The notes: generated by a model from the sequence alone, not told the origin. A stretch of 64,000 bases of DNA from Pseudovibrio sp. Alg231-02 (GCF_900143565.1 NZ_FREX01000015.1:203-64202), one strand, 5' to 3'. Shown: positions 35,613 through 45,565, counted from the first letter of the stretch. A program made the numbers and translations.

Positions 35613-37559
35613 ATGAAGAAACTTCGGTGGCGCTTGCTTGTTTCCGTTTGTGTTTTAAACGTTGCTTATTTTTCTACCGGGGCTGCAGCGCAGGATAGTG
35701 TGGATGCCAGCGAGGAGCTGGACCCTGTTGTTGTTTATAGTTTCAACAATGATCGCTTTGCAGTGGCTGCTGACAGAAACACCTCAATCTACGTTTCAAC
35801 TCAAGCGATTGAAGCCGCTGAGATGGGTGATCTTCGTGATGTGTTTGCTGAGAATGCCTCAGTAACGGTTGGCGGCGGTATCCCTATTGCCCAGAAGATC
35901 TTCGTCAATGGTGTGGATGCTCTCAACCTGAACATGACTATTGAAGGCGCGATGCAGAACAACCGTGCGTTCCACCATGTAACAGCCAATGCCATTGATC
36001 CAGCGTTGTTGCGTGCGGTGCGTGTGGATGCGGGTGTTGCCGCTGCAGATTCTGGCCCGAACGCTCTGGGCGGTTCCATCGCCTTTCAGCTGATTGATGC
36101 ATTAGACCTGCTGGAAGATGGCGAGACCATGGGCGGCAAAGCCACGCTGAGTTTTGATACAAACGGCAATACATTCTCCCAAGCTTTGACTGGTTTTGCT
36201 GAGCATAACGGCTTTGATATTCTGGCCTTCGCTAAAAACGCTAAGGGACAGGACTACACCTCTGGCGGTAACTGGGAAATCCCGGGTACCGGAGCAAACT
36301 TGCAGACTGGCCTACTCAAAGCCGGTTACACATCTGAGACCGGACATCGCTTTGAGGTTTCTGGCATGATGCTGAAGGACAAGGAAGAGCGGGCATTTCG
36401 TGCAAACATTGGTTCATTGACCTCAAAACCAAATGATACAACGCGGCTGTATGATACCCTGCGAAAGAGCTTCTCATTCCGTTATGAGCACCTCGAGCCA
36501 ACAGATCTTGTTGATCCTGAAGTGGTGCTCGGCTTCAGCGAAAACAATATCGACGTGCCTGTGCCATATGGAAGTAACGGGACTTCCAATACCTTGAACG
36601 GCAAAATTGCAAACACTTTCCGGTTAACTGAGGATATTGGCTTCACTACCGGATTTGATTTTTACAGGAAGACCGCAAACTACGATGATCCATCCTCTGA
36701 TTTGGAAGAGGTTGCTCATAACTTCGGCAGTTTCGGACAGGTACGTTGGACACCATCGTCAGCGTTGAAACTGTCCGCGGGCTTACGCCTTGATCATCAG
36801 CGCTTTGAAGGTCTTGGAGATTTCGATACTTCTGTCACTGGTCTGAGTGGCAACAGCTCGGCATCCTATGAGGTCTTGGAAGGCCTCAAACTTAAAGCCG
36901 GTTATGCTACTGTTTTTGGTGGGATAGCGCTTGAGGACAATTATACCTTCAGCTCCTCATGGGATTACTCCGATATCAAGTCATCTCGTTCTCACAACGT
37001 GACTGCTGGGCTTGAGTTTGAACGTTCCGGCTTTTTGCTCTCCGGTGAAATCTTCAGAACTGACATTAGCGATGCTCGCTCGCGTGACGCAAATGTGGAT
37101 GTTCTTACCGAAGGCTTCAACTTGGCTGCGGGCTACAAGTGGACCTCAGGTTCGGCAAAAATCACCTATTCCAACACGCGTGTGGAAGTTGATGGTGATG
37201 CCGCCGATTCCTATGTTGCTCAGGACTTTGCTGCCCCACTGGGACAAGTCATTGCTTTCAACGTTTCTCATAAATTGGAAGACTACGGTCTGATAATCGG
37301 CGGAGATGTGCAAGGGGCATTCGATTATGACACAGGATCTGGTGACTCCAATCGAACACTGGATGGCTATGCAGTTGTCGGGTTGTTTGCGGAATACGAA
37401 CCAGAGCAGGTTGATGGTTTGAAGCTTCGACTTGAGGCAAACAACATCTTTGATGAAGATTATTCAGATCGAGGAACGTATGGTGGTGACTACCAGTCAG
37501 TAAACACCCTGAAGGAACCGGGGCGTTCCTTTAGCCTTACGGCAAACTACAGGTTTTAA
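35613..37559 (+). CDS. TonB-dependent outer-membrane receptor
   Basis: 648 residues from the second ATG (MKKLRWRLLV), preceded by GTGGGGAT. Signal peptide ends near STGAAA. TonB-box-like DPVVVYSF, a plug domain with GDLRDVFAENASVTVGGG, KIFVNGVDALNLNMTIEG, and a VRVDAGVAAADSGPNALGGSI segment, then a barrel ending NIFDEDYSDRG...FSLTANYRF. The plug lacks the standard IRG motif of FepA-type receptors, so the ligand is probably not the same catecholate; haem or another iron chelate is possible. It stands alone between terminators, with its own palindromic operator, beside ferritin and a MarR gene. Confidence 0.9.
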   Translation: MKKLRWRLLVSVCVLNVAYFSTGAAAQDSVDASEELDPVVVYSFNNDRFAVAADRNTSIYVSTQAIEAAEMGDLRDVFAENASVTVGGGIPIAQKIFVNGVDALNLNMTIEGAMQNNRAFHHVTANAIDPALLRAVRVDAGVAAADSGPNALGGSIAFQLIDALDLLEDGETMGGKATLSFDTNGNTFSQALTGFAEHNGFDILAFAKNAKGQDYTSGGNWEIPGTGANLQTGLLKAGYTSETGHRFEVSGMMLKDKEERAFRANIGSLTSKPNDTTRLYDTLRKSFSFRYEHLEPTDLVDPEVVLGFSENNIDVPVPYGSNGTSNTLNGKIANTFRLTEDIGFTTGFDFYRKTANYDDPSSDLEEVAHNFGSFGQVRWTPSSALKLSAGLRLDHQRFEGLGDFDTSVTGLSGNSSASYEVLEGLKLKAGYATVFGGIALEDNYTFSSSWDYSDIKSSRSHNVTAGLEFERSGFLLSGEIFRTDISDARSRDANVDVLTEGFNLAAGYKWTSGSAKITYSNTRVEVDGDAADSYVAQDFAAPLGQVIAFNVSHKLEDYGLIIGGDVQGAFDYDTGSGDSNRTLDGYAVVGLFAEYEPEQVDGLKLRLEANNIFDEDYSDRGTYGGDYQSVNTLKEPGRSFSLTANYRF

Positions 37560-37568
37560 GAGATATTG

Positions 37569-37594
37569 GGGTCGCTGTTTAGCGGCCCTTTTTT
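37569..37594. terminator. Bidirectional terminator
   Basis: GGGTCGC-TGTTTA-GCGGCCC (7-bp stem with one G-T pair) followed by TTTTTT on the plus strand. It lies in the 33-base gap between the convergent receptor and MarR genes and could stop both. Confidence 0.85.
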
Positions 37595-38051
37595 ATTCGT
37601 AGAGCTTGGTCAGCAGTTTGAAGAGTTCAAACGCCTCTTTCTTGGTGAGACGTTCTCCGACTTCCTGCTGGATGATTTTGAAGTAATGCGGCCAGATTTC
37701 CTCGTGGGCATGGGCCGCTTGAGGTGTCAGGAAAATCAGCTGCGCGCGTCCGTCCTCTTTATCTGGACGACGCTCAATCAGCCCCTTCTTTTCCATACGG
37801 GCGATGTGCCGTGACATGCTGAACTGCGCCATGTGCAGATGGTCTTGCAAGTCAGAGGCCTTTGCCCCCTGCTCTCCGGCACGTTCAACCTCCAGCAGAA
37901 TTTCATACCAGACCGGGTTATCAATGCCATGCGTTCGCAAATTGCGCTCAAAGCGTGGGTAAAGATAGCGGTGGGCCCGCATCAGGTGAAACCAGACACG
38001 GCTTGCAAGCTTATCTTCAGTCTCCGTTTCAATCTCGTCGTATGTTTTCAT
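37593..38051 (-). CDS. MarR-family transcriptional regulator
   Basis: 152 residues from the ATG at 38051 (a TTG precedes it in frame). A winged-helix MarR fold: DNA-binding region about 60-105 with KASDLQDHLHMAQFSMSRHI as recognition helix region, RMEKKGLIERRPDKEDGRAQ as the wing, flanked by dimerisation helices. Target and ligand are unknown. It converges on the second TonB receptor and is tandem to the anti-sigma gene, so context does not point to one target. Confidence 0.9.
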   Translation of the reverse strand: MKTYDEIETETEDKLASRVWFHLMRAHRYLYPRFERNLRTHGIDNPVWYEILLEVERAGEQGAKASDLQDHLHMAQFSMSRHIARMEKKGLIERRPDKEDGRAQLIFLTPQAAHAHEEIWPHYFKIIQQEVGERLTKKEAFELFKLLTKLYE

Positions 38052-38159
38052 CAACGCAAAGTCCCAGTCAGCAATCCGAAAGACCTAGCATACTGATCCT
38101 CCCTGCGGCGCTCACTCTGACAGATACTGACAGAAAGATTTGTGTGAGGCTCTCCTTGC

Positions 38160-38921
38160 CTACAAAACGCGGGAGTGGATTTGCTCGGCGACGGTGTCGA
38201 TGCGGCTTTGGTTTTGGCCTCCAATAACGAGGTAACGATAGCCGTTGCCGGTCCAGTCTGCGGAGGCCATGCCTTTGAGGCTGGTGGATTGCATGATGGT
38301 TCCGGCGGCATCGGTGTCTTTGAGGATGCAAAATGCAACCGGGGCACCGTTGGGGTCTGCAAAGACGATCTGGATGAGTGGTGCGCCTTCATGGCCCAGA
38401 ACCTGGGTTCGCAGTAGTTTCAAGCCTTCCAGATCATTGAGGTCTGAAAGGTTCAGCTGCTGGCCTACAGCGGTGGAGGCTTCAGCCAGCTCTTGTTTCA
38501 GTTCATCCTCGGACCTGTTCAAGGATGCGATTGTCTCTTTGACGTATAGCGCCTGATAGCTTGCGACTTCCTGCCGCCAGTCAGTTGCGTCATCTGCCCA
38601 GTACATGAAGCCTGTTCCGATGGCCAAGCCAATCACAAGCGTTGCTGCGCGGGTGCTCCATGTGCGGACAAAGGTTGGAGCGGCTGCATGATCGTTTGCA
38701 GGGGTTGGCTGTGCGAAGATCTTGTCTTCCAGCTGTTTCAGGTGATCTGCGTCAGGGATCTCTGCAAAGCCTTGCTGGACGACGGGGAGCAGACCTTCAA
38801 GTGCCAGCAGGCGTTGTTCCAGGATCGGATCGCTCTCCAGATCCGCTTCTATTTGCTGTGCGGTTTCTGAGTCCAGAGAGCCTGCCAGATAAGACCGTAG
38901 GTGTTCGTCAGTGTACGTCAT
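38160..38921 (-). CDS. Transmembrane anti-sigma factor
   Basis: 253 residues. The N-terminal ~85 residues are a cytoplasmic anti-sigma domain (MTYTDEHLRSYLAGSLDSET, typical of zinc-less ASD proteins). One membrane helix lies around 92-110 (ATLVIGLAIGTGFMYW). The C-terminal periplasmic domain begins with a coiled-coil-like stretch (ASLNRSEDELKQELAEAS). The start overlaps the stop of the ECF sigma gene (ATGA), the classical coupling of sigma and its antagonist. It should hold the sigma factor until a periplasmic signal is sensed. Confidence 0.88.
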   Translation of the reverse strand: MTYTDEHLRSYLAGSLDSETAQQIEADLESDPILEQRLLALEGLLPVVQQGFAEIPDADHLKQLEDKIFAQPTPANDHAAAPTFVRTWSTRAATLVIGLAIGTGFMYWADDATDWRQEVASYQALYVKETIASLNRSEDELKQELAEASTAVGQQLNLSDLNDLEGLKLLRTQVLGHEGAPLIQIVFADPNGAPVAFCILKDTDAAGTIMQSTSLKGMASADWTGNGYRYLVIGGQNQSRIDTVAEQIHSRVL

Positions 38922-39454
38922 GCCAGCTCTCCCTTCTTCATCTGCTTGGCTTGTTCCTGCTTTAAAGGTGCAAGCGTTTTTCGGGCTGCAGATAAACGGC
39001 TCATGACCGTTCCAATAGGAATACCTAAAATTGCGGCTGCTTCGCGATAGGTGAATTGCTCAACAAAGACAAGTTCCACCACAGAGCGCTGACCTTCTGG
39101 CAGTCGCATCACCTGTTTAAACACTTCAGCGGCGAAAATATTCGTTTCAGGAGATGGAGACGGGTCGATGAGGCTGGATTCGATGGCGGTGTCGAGCTGG
39201 CCGGTTTTTCTCAGGTGTTGGCTGCGCATCTCGTTTAACCAGATGGACCGGCAAATGGTCATGGTCCAGGCGGCAAAGTTTGAACCTGCCTGAAACTGGC
39301 TTTCCCGCTCCAATGCCCGCAGACATGTGGCCTGCACCAAATCGTCCGCCAGATCCTTTTGCCCTGCAAGCGAAAGTGCAAAGCGCCAGAGCCGGGGCAT
39401 GATGGTGATTAGGTCACTTTGAAAACGTTTCTGATATTTTTTTCCAAAATACAT
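38918..39454 (-). CDS. ECF-family RNA polymerase sigma factor
   Basis: 178 residues from the ATG at 39454 (MYFGKKYQKRF); the frame is open to 39514 with no better start. Sigma region 2 is seen in DLADDLVQATCLRALERESQ and NFAAWTMTICRSIWLNEMR, region 4 in EGQRSVVELVFVEQFTYREA and GIPIGTVMSRLSAARKTL. It would direct polymerase to a small regulon; targets probably include its own operon and the divergent YceI-cytochrome gene 85 bases away. I could not find a confident ECF promoter pair in that gap. Confidence 0.92.
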   Translation of the reverse strand: MYFGKKYQKRFQSDLITIMPRLWRFALSLAGQKDLADDLVQATCLRALERESQFQAGSNFAAWTMTICRSIWLNEMRSQHLRKTGQLDTAIESSLIDPSPSPETNIFAAEVFKQVMRLPEGQRSVVELVFVEQFTYREAAAILGIPIGTVMSRLSAARKTLAPLKQEQAKQMKKGELA

Positions 39455-39539
39455 CGAATAAAAGCCAGCTGTCGTGTGTTCCTCAATTGATAGCAACCAA
39501 AAATCGTCAATCACATCAAATCACGAAGGCGACATACCT

Positions 39540-40475
39540 ATGGTAAAAACCCTTTTCCGCACCTCTGCGATGCTTTTACTGTTGTCTGGCAGTGCCCTTG
39601 CACAAACCTGGAGCGTGGACAGCGACAGCTCACGCCTTTCATACGGCACCATCAAGAAAAACTCCGTGGGGGAAGTGAACAGCTTTGAGAAACTCTCCGG
39701 CTCTGTCTCAGAAGATGGCAAGCTGCAGCTGACAATTGATCTGGGTTCTGTTGAGACCAACATCGATATTCGCAATGAGCGTATGCGCCAGATCGTGTTC
39801 CAAAGCATCGGGTCTGCTGATCTGACTGCGCAGCTGGACACTGCTGAGCTGAACCAGCTTGCAGTTGGTGCAACCACTGTTGTTGATCTTGAAGCCACCC
39901 TCAATTTGCTGGGCACCGAAATCCCGGTAGAGACAGAGGTTTTTGTAGCGCGTATTTCCGACAGCAAAGTTCTGGCGACTACCAATGACATGGTGTTTTT
40001 GGGAACTGAGGAAGCGGGTGTGAATGCAGGTGTGGATCAGCTGAAAACACTTGCCAAGCTGAACGGGATTACACGGACGGTACCGGTTACTCTTCGCCTT
40101 GTGCTGACAACAGACGGGAATCAAGCTGCAGCTGAACCAGTTGCGGCTCCTGTTCAGGTGGCGTTTGCGGGTGATGTGAAGGCGGGCAAGAAGGTTTTTA
40201 AGAAGTGCAAGGCATGCCACAGCGTGAAGGAAGGGCAGAACAAAGTTGGCCCGAGCCTGCATGGTGTGATTGGCCGTCAGGCCGCTGCTGTTGAGGGCTT
40301 CAAATATTCCAAGGTTATGGCAAGTGCTGATGTGACGTGGGATACAGAGTCTCTGACAGAGTTTCTCGCCAAGCCGAAGAAATTCTTGCCAAAAAACCGT
40401 ATGGCATTTGCCGGTTTGAAGAAGCCAGCAGATATCGAGAACCTGCTGGCTTATCTGGACAGCGCATCAAAATAA
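39540..40475 (+). CDS. YceI-domain / cytochrome c fusion protein
   Basis: 311 residues from ATG 39540 (MVKTLFRTSAMLLLLSGSALA, signal peptide); the longer frame from 39474 is not needed. Residues ~22-195 are a YceI-like lipocalin-type domain that in relatives binds polyisoprenoid quinones. Residues ~215-311 are a class I cytochrome c with CKACH and a distal Met in NRMAFAGLKK. Fusing a quinone-binding fold to a cytochrome suggests periplasmic quinol-linked electron transfer. It diverges from the ECF sigma/anti-sigma pair, so it is probably stress-controlled. The combination is unusual, though YceI and cytochrome genes are often neighbours. Confidence 0.9.
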   Translation: MVKTLFRTSAMLLLLSGSALAQTWSVDSDSSRLSYGTIKKNSVGEVNSFEKLSGSVSEDGKLQLTIDLGSVETNIDIRNERMRQIVFQSIGSADLTAQLDTAELNQLAVGATTVVDLEATLNLLGTEIPVETEVFVARISDSKVLATTNDMVFLGTEEAGVNAGVDQLKTLAKLNGITRTVPVTLRLVLTTDGNQAAAEPVAAPVQVAFAGDVKAGKKVFKKCKACHSVKEGQNKVGPSLHGVIGRQAAAVEGFKYSKVMASADVTWDTESLTEFLAKPKKFLPKNRMAFAGLKKPADIENLLAYLDSASK

Positions 40476-40493
40476 CTGCGGTTTGATGTGCAC

Positions 40494-40530
40494 GCGCCCG
40501 CTCGTCTTTCCACCACGAGTGGGCGCTTTT
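40494..40530. terminator. Bidirectional terminator
   Basis: A 12-bp stem (GCGCCCGCTCGT against ACGAGTGGGCGC, one G-T pair) with a 9-base loop and a TTTT run. It separates the convergent cytochrome-fusion and bioZ genes. Confidence 0.88.
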
Positions 40531-40531
40531 G

Positions 40532-41524
40532 CTACATGCCGATCAACAAGGACCCGCTGACGAAGCCTGCGCCTATGGCGGACAGAAGGATTATGTCACC
40601 CGCCTTATAGCTTCGATTTTCCCGACACTTGGAAAGGCTAAATGGGATGGTGGCTGCAGAACTGTTACCGTACTCACCCAGAGTCATCAGTGTTTTATCG
40701 GCGTTTATTCCAAGATTGGTTCCGACAGCCTGAATGATCCGGGAGTTGGCCTGATGGGGTGCCCAGTGGTCCACCTCTGACGGTTTGATGTCTGCTTGCC
40801 CCAGAATCTTCATGGCTGAATCTGTGAGCGTGTTGACCGCTTTGGCGAAGACTATCTGCCCACCTTGCAGGCTCATCAGGTACTCATTGGGGTTCATATC
40901 CGGTCTGTACGGATTACGACTGCCACCACCTGGGATTTTGATGAGGTCGTAATAAGCACCATCGGATGCCAGATCGGCAGCAAGGATGCCCTGCTCTTTA
41001 TGTGCTGGTGGCAGAACCACAACGGCACCTGCAGCATCTGCGAACAGCACGCGACTGGCGCGTTCTGCCGGGTTGATGCGGCGGCTCAAGATATTGGCTG
41101 CGACGACGAGAACCGCAATGCCTTGCGCTTTGGCATAGGCATCGGCCATGGCCAGTGCGTAAAGGAACCCTGCGCACGCTCCTGCCATATCGATGCCGCC
41201 GGAGTTTGGCAGGCCCAGTTTGTGCACCAGCAGAGGAGCTGAGGGCGGTAACAGGTGGTCAGGCGTGCTGGTTGCCAGCAGTGTCAGTCCGATTTTAGCC
41301 GGATCGATACCAGCGTCCTCAATCGCCATTTGAGCTGCTGGCAGCGCGATGTCTGTGAGAGCCTGATCAGAGGAGACATAGCGGCGCTCACGAATGCCGG
41401 TGCGGCGTTCGATCCAGCCCTCTTCCAGTCCCAGATCCTGTTCGATCTCCGCATTGAACACGCGGCGTTCTGGTGCGTAATGTCCGAAGCCGATCAGCCC
41501 ACCACGGTCCTTAGAGGAGTTCAT
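40532..41524 (-). CDS. bioZ: BioZ: FabH-like ketosynthase making the pimeloyl precursor
   Basis: 330 residues, a KASIII (FabH) homologue. Catalytic triad: Cys in MAGACAGFLYAL, His in DHWAPHQAN and Asn in GEYGNSSAAT. It is the last gene of bioB-F-D-A-Z. In Agrobacterium, Brucella and relatives BioZ condenses glutaryl-CoA with malonyl-ACP to start the pimelate chain, replacing BioC/BioH. The position in a biotin operon without bioC or bioH supports BioZ instead of housekeeping FabH. It overlaps the bioA stop by 14 bases. Length is normal. Confidence 0.93.
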   Translation of the reverse strand: MNSSKDRGGLIGFGHYAPERRVFNAEIEQDLGLEEGWIERRTGIRERRYVSSDQALTDIALPAAQMAIEDAGIDPAKIGLTLLATSTPDHLLPPSAPLLVHKLGLPNSGGIDMAGACAGFLYALAMADAYAKAQGIAVLVVAANILSRRINPAERASRVLFADAAGAVVVLPPAHKEQGILAADLASDGAYYDLIKIPGGGSRNPYRPDMNPNEYLMSLQGGQIVFAKAVNTLTDSAMKILGQADIKPSEVDHWAPHQANSRIIQAVGTNLGINADKTLMTLGEYGNSSAATIPFSLSKCRENRSYKAGDIILLSAIGAGFVSGSLLIGM

Positions 41525-42770
41525 CAGCAGCCTCAGCTATCGCATCGTAGATCTGGTCAATATCGCCCTGAGTGACGCAGTATGGTGGCATGGAATAGAG
41601 CGTGTTGCCCAGTGGGCGCAGCAGCAGGTTCTTTGACTTGAAGAACTCATAGAGGCGCGGGCCGACATCAGACAGATATCCGTGATCCTTCACGTTGATA
41701 TCCATGGCCGCGATGGTGCCCGTCTGACGGATGTTGGTGAAACGATCATCGTCTTTGAAACGCGCAAGGCCAGCGGATTGCATTTGCATGAGCTTTGCTA
41801 TGCGGTCATAGACCGGCTCATTCTCCCAGATCTCCAGATTGGCGACCGCAGCGGCGCAGGCGATTGGGTTTGCTGTGTAAGAGCTGGAATGGAAGAAGGT
41901 TTTGCTTCTGTCCATGGAATAATGCTCATCATAAATTGCCGAGGAGCACATGGTGACGGCAAGCGGCAAAGAACCACCAGTCAGGCCTTTGGAATAGCAT
42001 GCGATATCCGGCGTGATCTGTGCATGTTCACAGGCAAACATCTTGCCTGTACGGCCCCACCCCGTCATCACCTCATCAGCGATGAACAGTACATTGTGCT
42101 TCTTGCAGATCTCATGGAGCGCCCGCAGCGTTTCAGCGGAATACATGAGCATGCCACCAGCACCCAGAACGAGCGGTTCTACGATAAACGCTGCGACATC
42201 TCCTTGAGCGCAGAGTTTTTCAAGCTCATCTAGTGTGTTCTGCTCATTGCCAGCGGTTGGGAACGGGACTTTGGCAACATCAAACAGTAGCGGATTGTAA
42301 GGCTGGTTGAAAACACCGCGCTCGCCAACGGACATGGTGCCGATGGTGTCGCCGTGATAGCTGTTTTCCATAACGACAATGCGCTGGCGTTTTTCGCCCA
42401 GATGATGCCAATAGCCGAGCGCCATCTTGAGCGCCACTTCCACACTGGTAGAACCGCTGTCTGAGAAGAAGACATAATCCAGCCCATCAGGCGTGCAGCT
42501 CAACAGCTGCTGCGCAAGTCGCTCCGCAGGCTCATGGGTGTGACCTGCAAAGATCACCTGATCCAACTTTTCAGCCTGCTCCTTGATCGCGCCGATGACG
42601 TGCGGATGGCAGTGGCCGTGGGTTACGACCCACCAGGAAGCAATGGCATCAAGCAGTTTGTCGCCGTCATCCTTTGTCAGGTATGCGCCAGAACCGCCCG
42701 TAATCTTGGTCATTTCCGTCAGCACAGCGTGCTGGGTGAATGGATGCCAGATTGGTGAGTGCTTTGACAT
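41511..42770 (-). CDS. bioA: Adenosylmethionine-8-amino-7-oxononanoate transaminase
   Basis: 419 residues, class III aminotransferase. It begins SPIWHPFTQHAVL, the BioA hallmark; the PLP pocket has DSGSTSVEVALKMALGYW, the Asp in LFIADEVMTGWGRTG and the Schiff-base Lys in CYSKGLTGGSLP. It uses S-adenosylmethionine to aminate KAPA to DAPA, the third step from pimeloyl thioester. Start and preceding bioD stop share a base (TAATG). Confidence 0.97.
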   Translation of the reverse strand: MSKHSPIWHPFTQHAVLTEMTKITGGSGAYLTKDDGDKLLDAIASWWVVTHGHCHPHVIGAIKEQAEKLDQVIFAGHTHEPAERLAQQLLSCTPDGLDYVFFSDSGSTSVEVALKMALGYWHHLGEKRQRIVVMENSYHGDTIGTMSVGERGVFNQPYNPLLFDVAKVPFPTAGNEQNTLDELEKLCAQGDVAAFIVEPLVLGAGGMLMYSAETLRALHEICKKHNVLFIADEVMTGWGRTGKMFACEHAQITPDIACYSKGLTGGSLPLAVTMCSSAIYDEHYSMDRSKTFFHSSSYTANPIACAAAVANLEIWENEPVYDRIAKLMQMQSAGLARFKDDDRFTNIRQTGTIAAMDINVKDHGYLSDVGPRLYEFFKSKNLLLRPLGNTLYSMPPYCVTQGDIDQIYDAIAEAADELL

Positions 42771-43408
42771 TATGCGTTCTCCCCGTTTTGCAGGCAGAAG
42801 TCTTCCAGACGGAAATTCTCTGCAAACGCTGTTCTTATTGTTTCTGGGGTGATTTGTTGCAGCAGTGGCAAGCGGCCAAGCTTCTTGACGCCTGCGTACT
42901 CTGCGATCGTACGTTCTGAATCTGCTACTTCCTCACCGATAAATACGATGCCGAGCAGGTTGCAGCCACGGGTACGCAGCGCTTCAATAGAAAGCAGGCT
43001 GTGATTGATGGTGCCAAGGCCGGTGCGGGCGCACAGCACAATCGGTGCCTGCCATTTCCTGAAGAGGTCGACGTAAAGCGTCTCGCGCGTGAGCGGAACC
43101 ATAAGACCGCCTGCCCCTTCAACGACCAGCGATCCATCGACCTGAGGTAAGGCCAGGCTCTCCGTATCGATCAGGACATCTTCTGCTTCCGCTGAGAAAT
43201 GCGGAGAAGCGGGAACCTGCAAACGGTATGTCTCTGGCAGTGTTTTGCAGCCTGTCAGACGTATTACTGCCTGTGTGTCGGTTTCTTCTTCCAGTCCGGA
43301 TTGAACGGGCTTCCAGTAGGTGGCAGCTAAAGCTTGCGTCAGCGCTGCAGAGAAAATTGTTTTGCCAATACCGGTGTCGGTTCCGGTAACTACGATTGGT
43401 TTTGTCAT
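42770..43408 (-). CDS. bioD: Dethiobiotin synthetase
   Basis: 212 residues. P-loop GTDTGIGKT (8-16), then the carboxylation-site residues around YWKPVQSG and the VEGAGGLMVPL motif. It closes the ureido ring of DAPA with CO2 and ATP. It overlaps the bioF stop by 4 bases and abuts bioA. Confidence 0.96.
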   Translation of the reverse strand: MTKPIVVTGTDTGIGKTIFSAALTQALAATYWKPVQSGLEEETDTQAVIRLTGCKTLPETYRLQVPASPHFSAEAEDVLIDTESLALPQVDGSLVVEGAGGLMVPLTRETLYVDLFRKWQAPIVLCARTGLGTINHSLLSIEALRTRGCNLLGIVFIGEEVADSERTIAEYAGVKKLGRLPLLQQITPETIRTAFAENFRLEDFCLQNGENA

Positions 43409-44544
43409 GAGCGAACCAGCCCCATTTCTTCTGCAAGCACTTCAAACATATTGGATACATCGGACTTGCTGGCATGCAAGGTCAACGCAATGCGCAGGCG
43501 GGATGTGCCCCGTGGTACGGTTGGTGGGCGAATGCCGCGGATGTCATAGCCGCGTTCTTGCAGTGCTTTTGCAATCATCATGGTGCGCTTGTCATCGCCA
43601 ATGAGGAACGGGAGAATATGCGTTCCGCTGCCCTTTTGTCCGCATAAACGGTCCATCTCAGCATTTGCATGTTTTACAAGGTCAGCAAGCTGGTCCCGCC
43701 GTTCCGGTTGATCCTGTACCAGTTTTAGCGATGCACGCACAATGGCTGCGACCAGAGGAGATGGTGCTGTCGCATAGATGAACCCGCGCGCGCGGTTGAT
43801 GAGATAGTCGATCAGAACAGCTGGCCCGCAGACAAGTGCGCCGGAGGCTCCAAGAGCTTTGCCACAGGTATGGAGCGAAATGACGTTCTCCCGGCCTTCA
43901 AATTCCGCTACCAGGCCTTTGCCGCCCTCACCCAGCACGCCTGTCGCGTGGGCTTCATCGACCAGTAAAAACGCATCGTGCGTATCAGCGAGGTCCATCA
44001 GGTCCCTGATAGGTGCCTGATCACCATCCATGCTGTAAAGGCTTTCGCAGGCGATCCAGATGCGCCCTGTTTCGCCTTGTTGGCGCCACTGGGTAATACA
44101 TGCCTGCGCATCCTCAACCTGATTATGTTTGAAGGCCATGGACTGGGCTGCACCCAACTTCATGCCGTCATGTGCACTGGCGTGGATGAGGCTGTCGTGC
44201 AAAACAAGGTCGCCCTGCTGCGGCAGGGTTGAGAACAGCGCCATGTTGGCGTTGTATCCACCACCGAAAAAAAGGGAGCGCTCAGTGTTGAACAGTTTTG
44301 CTGCTTCCAGCTCAAGCGCTTCATGCTCAGGATCATTGCCGCGCAGGAGGCGCGAGCCGCCAGCACCCAGACCGACACCACGCGCAAGCGCATGTTCTGC
44401 CGCCAAACGCAATTCTGGCGCTGTTGTCAGCGCCAGATAGTCGTTAGATGAGAAATCGCAGCCATGCGCTTTGAGCAGAGAACGGGACCTGCCCCGTTCT
44501 GCCAGACGCTCGAGCGCTCCTTGGTGCTTATTCAGCAGGCTCAT
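43405..44544 (-). CDS. bioF: 8-amino-7-oxononanoate synthase
   Basis: About 379 residues from the ATG at 44544 ([14 protein letters not shown]); a GTG four codons earlier is the alternative. An alpha-oxoamine synthase: [22 protein letters not shown], the [15 protein letters not shown] motif and the PLP Lys in [12 protein letters not shown]. It joins pimeloyl thioester and alanine to give KAPA. It overlaps the bioB end by about 17 bases. Confidence 0.96.
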   Translation of the reverse strand: MSLLNKHQGALERLAERGRSRSLLKAHGCDFSSNDYLALTTAPELRLAAEHALARGVGLGAGGSRLLRGNDPEHEALELEAAKLFNTERSLFFGGGYNANMALFSTLPQQGDLVLHDSLIHASAHDGMKLGAAQSMAFKHNQVEDAQACITQWRQQGETGRIWIACESLYSMDGDQAPIRDLMDLADTHDAFLLVDEAHATGVLGEGGKGLVAEFEGRENVISLHTCGKALGASGALVCGPAVLIDYLINRARGFIYATAPSPLVAAIVRASLKLVQDQPERRDQLADLVKHANAEMDRLCGQKGSGTHILPFLIGDDKRTMMIAKALQERGYDIRGIRPPTVPRGTSRLRIALTLHASKSDVSNMFEVLAEEMGLVRS

Positions 44545-45565
44545 GCTCAGCCGCACAGCTTTTCAGCCCCATAGGGCGGATACCAAGGCGTTTGAACAAA
44601 GCTGCGTCCTTGGAGTCTTCCGGGTTGTCTGTGGTGAGCAGTGTTTCGCCTTTGAAGATGGAGTTTGCTCCAGCAAAGAAACACATTGCCTGCGTCTCAT
44701 CAGACATTTCTGTCCGGCCTGCTGACAGGCGAACATGAGATTTTGGCATCATGATGCGTGCAACGGCAATCAGACGAACAAAGTCAATCGGGTCAACCGG
44801 TTCAGCATCCTGAAGCGGCGTACCTTCAATCGGGATAAGCATGTTGATCGGCACGCTGTCCGGATGCTCTTCCAGTGTTGCCAGAGAAACCAGCATGTCG
44901 AGACGATCCATATCTTTTTCGCCCATGCCGACGATGCCGCCAGAACAGACTTTGATACCGGATTCCTTGACCAGATTCAGGGTGTCGATACGATCAGAGA
45001 ACTTGCGAGTTGTAATAACCTCGCTGTAGTAGCGCTCTGAGGTATCGATGTTGTGATTGTAATAATCCAACCCAGCATCTTTGAGGCGCAAAATTTGCTC
45101 GGGTGTCAGCATGCCAAGCGTCATGCAGCTTTCCATGCCGAGCTCTTTAACGCCTTCCACCATCATTTCAATGGCGCGCATGTCGCGATCTTTAGGAGAG
45201 CGCCAGGCTGCGCCCATGCAATACCGGGTTGCGCCGCCTTCCTTCGCCTTTTTAGCTTCTTCCAGCACCATTTGGACTTCAAGAAGCTTTGAGGCGGACA
45301 GCTCGGTGTTGTTGCGAGCGGACTGGCTGCAATAAGCACAATCTTCCGGGCAACCGCCTGTCTTGATGCTTAAGAGCTGGCTTTGCTGGACCTCATTGGG
45401 GTCAAAATGCTCGCGATGAACGCAGTGAGCTTTAAACAGCAGGTCATTAAACGGCAGGTTGTAAAGAGACTCAGCCTCTTCACGCGTCCAGTTCGTACGG
45501 ATGTCAGATGATTTTTGCACGCAGTTCAACTCGTTGATTTCCCCTAGGGCGTGTTTTGCCGTCAA
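44528..45565 (-). CDS. bioB: Biotin synthase
   Basis: 345 residues, radical SAM enzyme. The [4Fe-4S] motif CPEDCAYCS has its cysteines at 72, 76 and 79; further conserved elements are [16 protein letters not shown] and the C-terminal [15 protein letters not shown]. It inserts sulfur into dethiobiotin and destroys its own [2Fe-2S] cluster, so it depends on the suf operon nearby. The listed start is TTG; a TTG 12 codons or a GTG 15 codons further in, both just after AGGGGAAA, may be the true start. It is the first gene of the bio operon. Confidence 0.95.
   Translation of the reverse strand: MTAKHALGEINELNCVQKSSDIRTNWTREEAESLYNLPFNDLLFKAHCVHREHFDPNEVQQSQLLSIKTGGCPEDCAYCSQSARNNTELSASKLLEVQMVLEEAKKAKEGGATRYCMGAAWRSPKDRDMRAIEMMVEGVKELGMESCMTLGMLTPEQILRLKDAGLDYYNHNIDTSERYYSEVITTRKFSDRIDTLNLVKESGIKVCSGGIVGMGEKDMDRLDMLVSLATLEEHPDSVPINMLIPIEGTPLQDAEPVDPIDFVRLIAVARIMMPKSHVRLSAGRTEMSDETQAMCFFAGANSIFKGETLLTTDNPEDSKDAALFKRLGIRPMGLKSCAAEHEPAE

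Noticed and set aside
40532-41524. Housekeeping FabH (fatty-acid initiation) as identity of the ketosynthase
   Set aside because: The gene overlaps bioA and ends a bioB-F-D-A operon lacking bioC/bioH, which is the BioZ setting.
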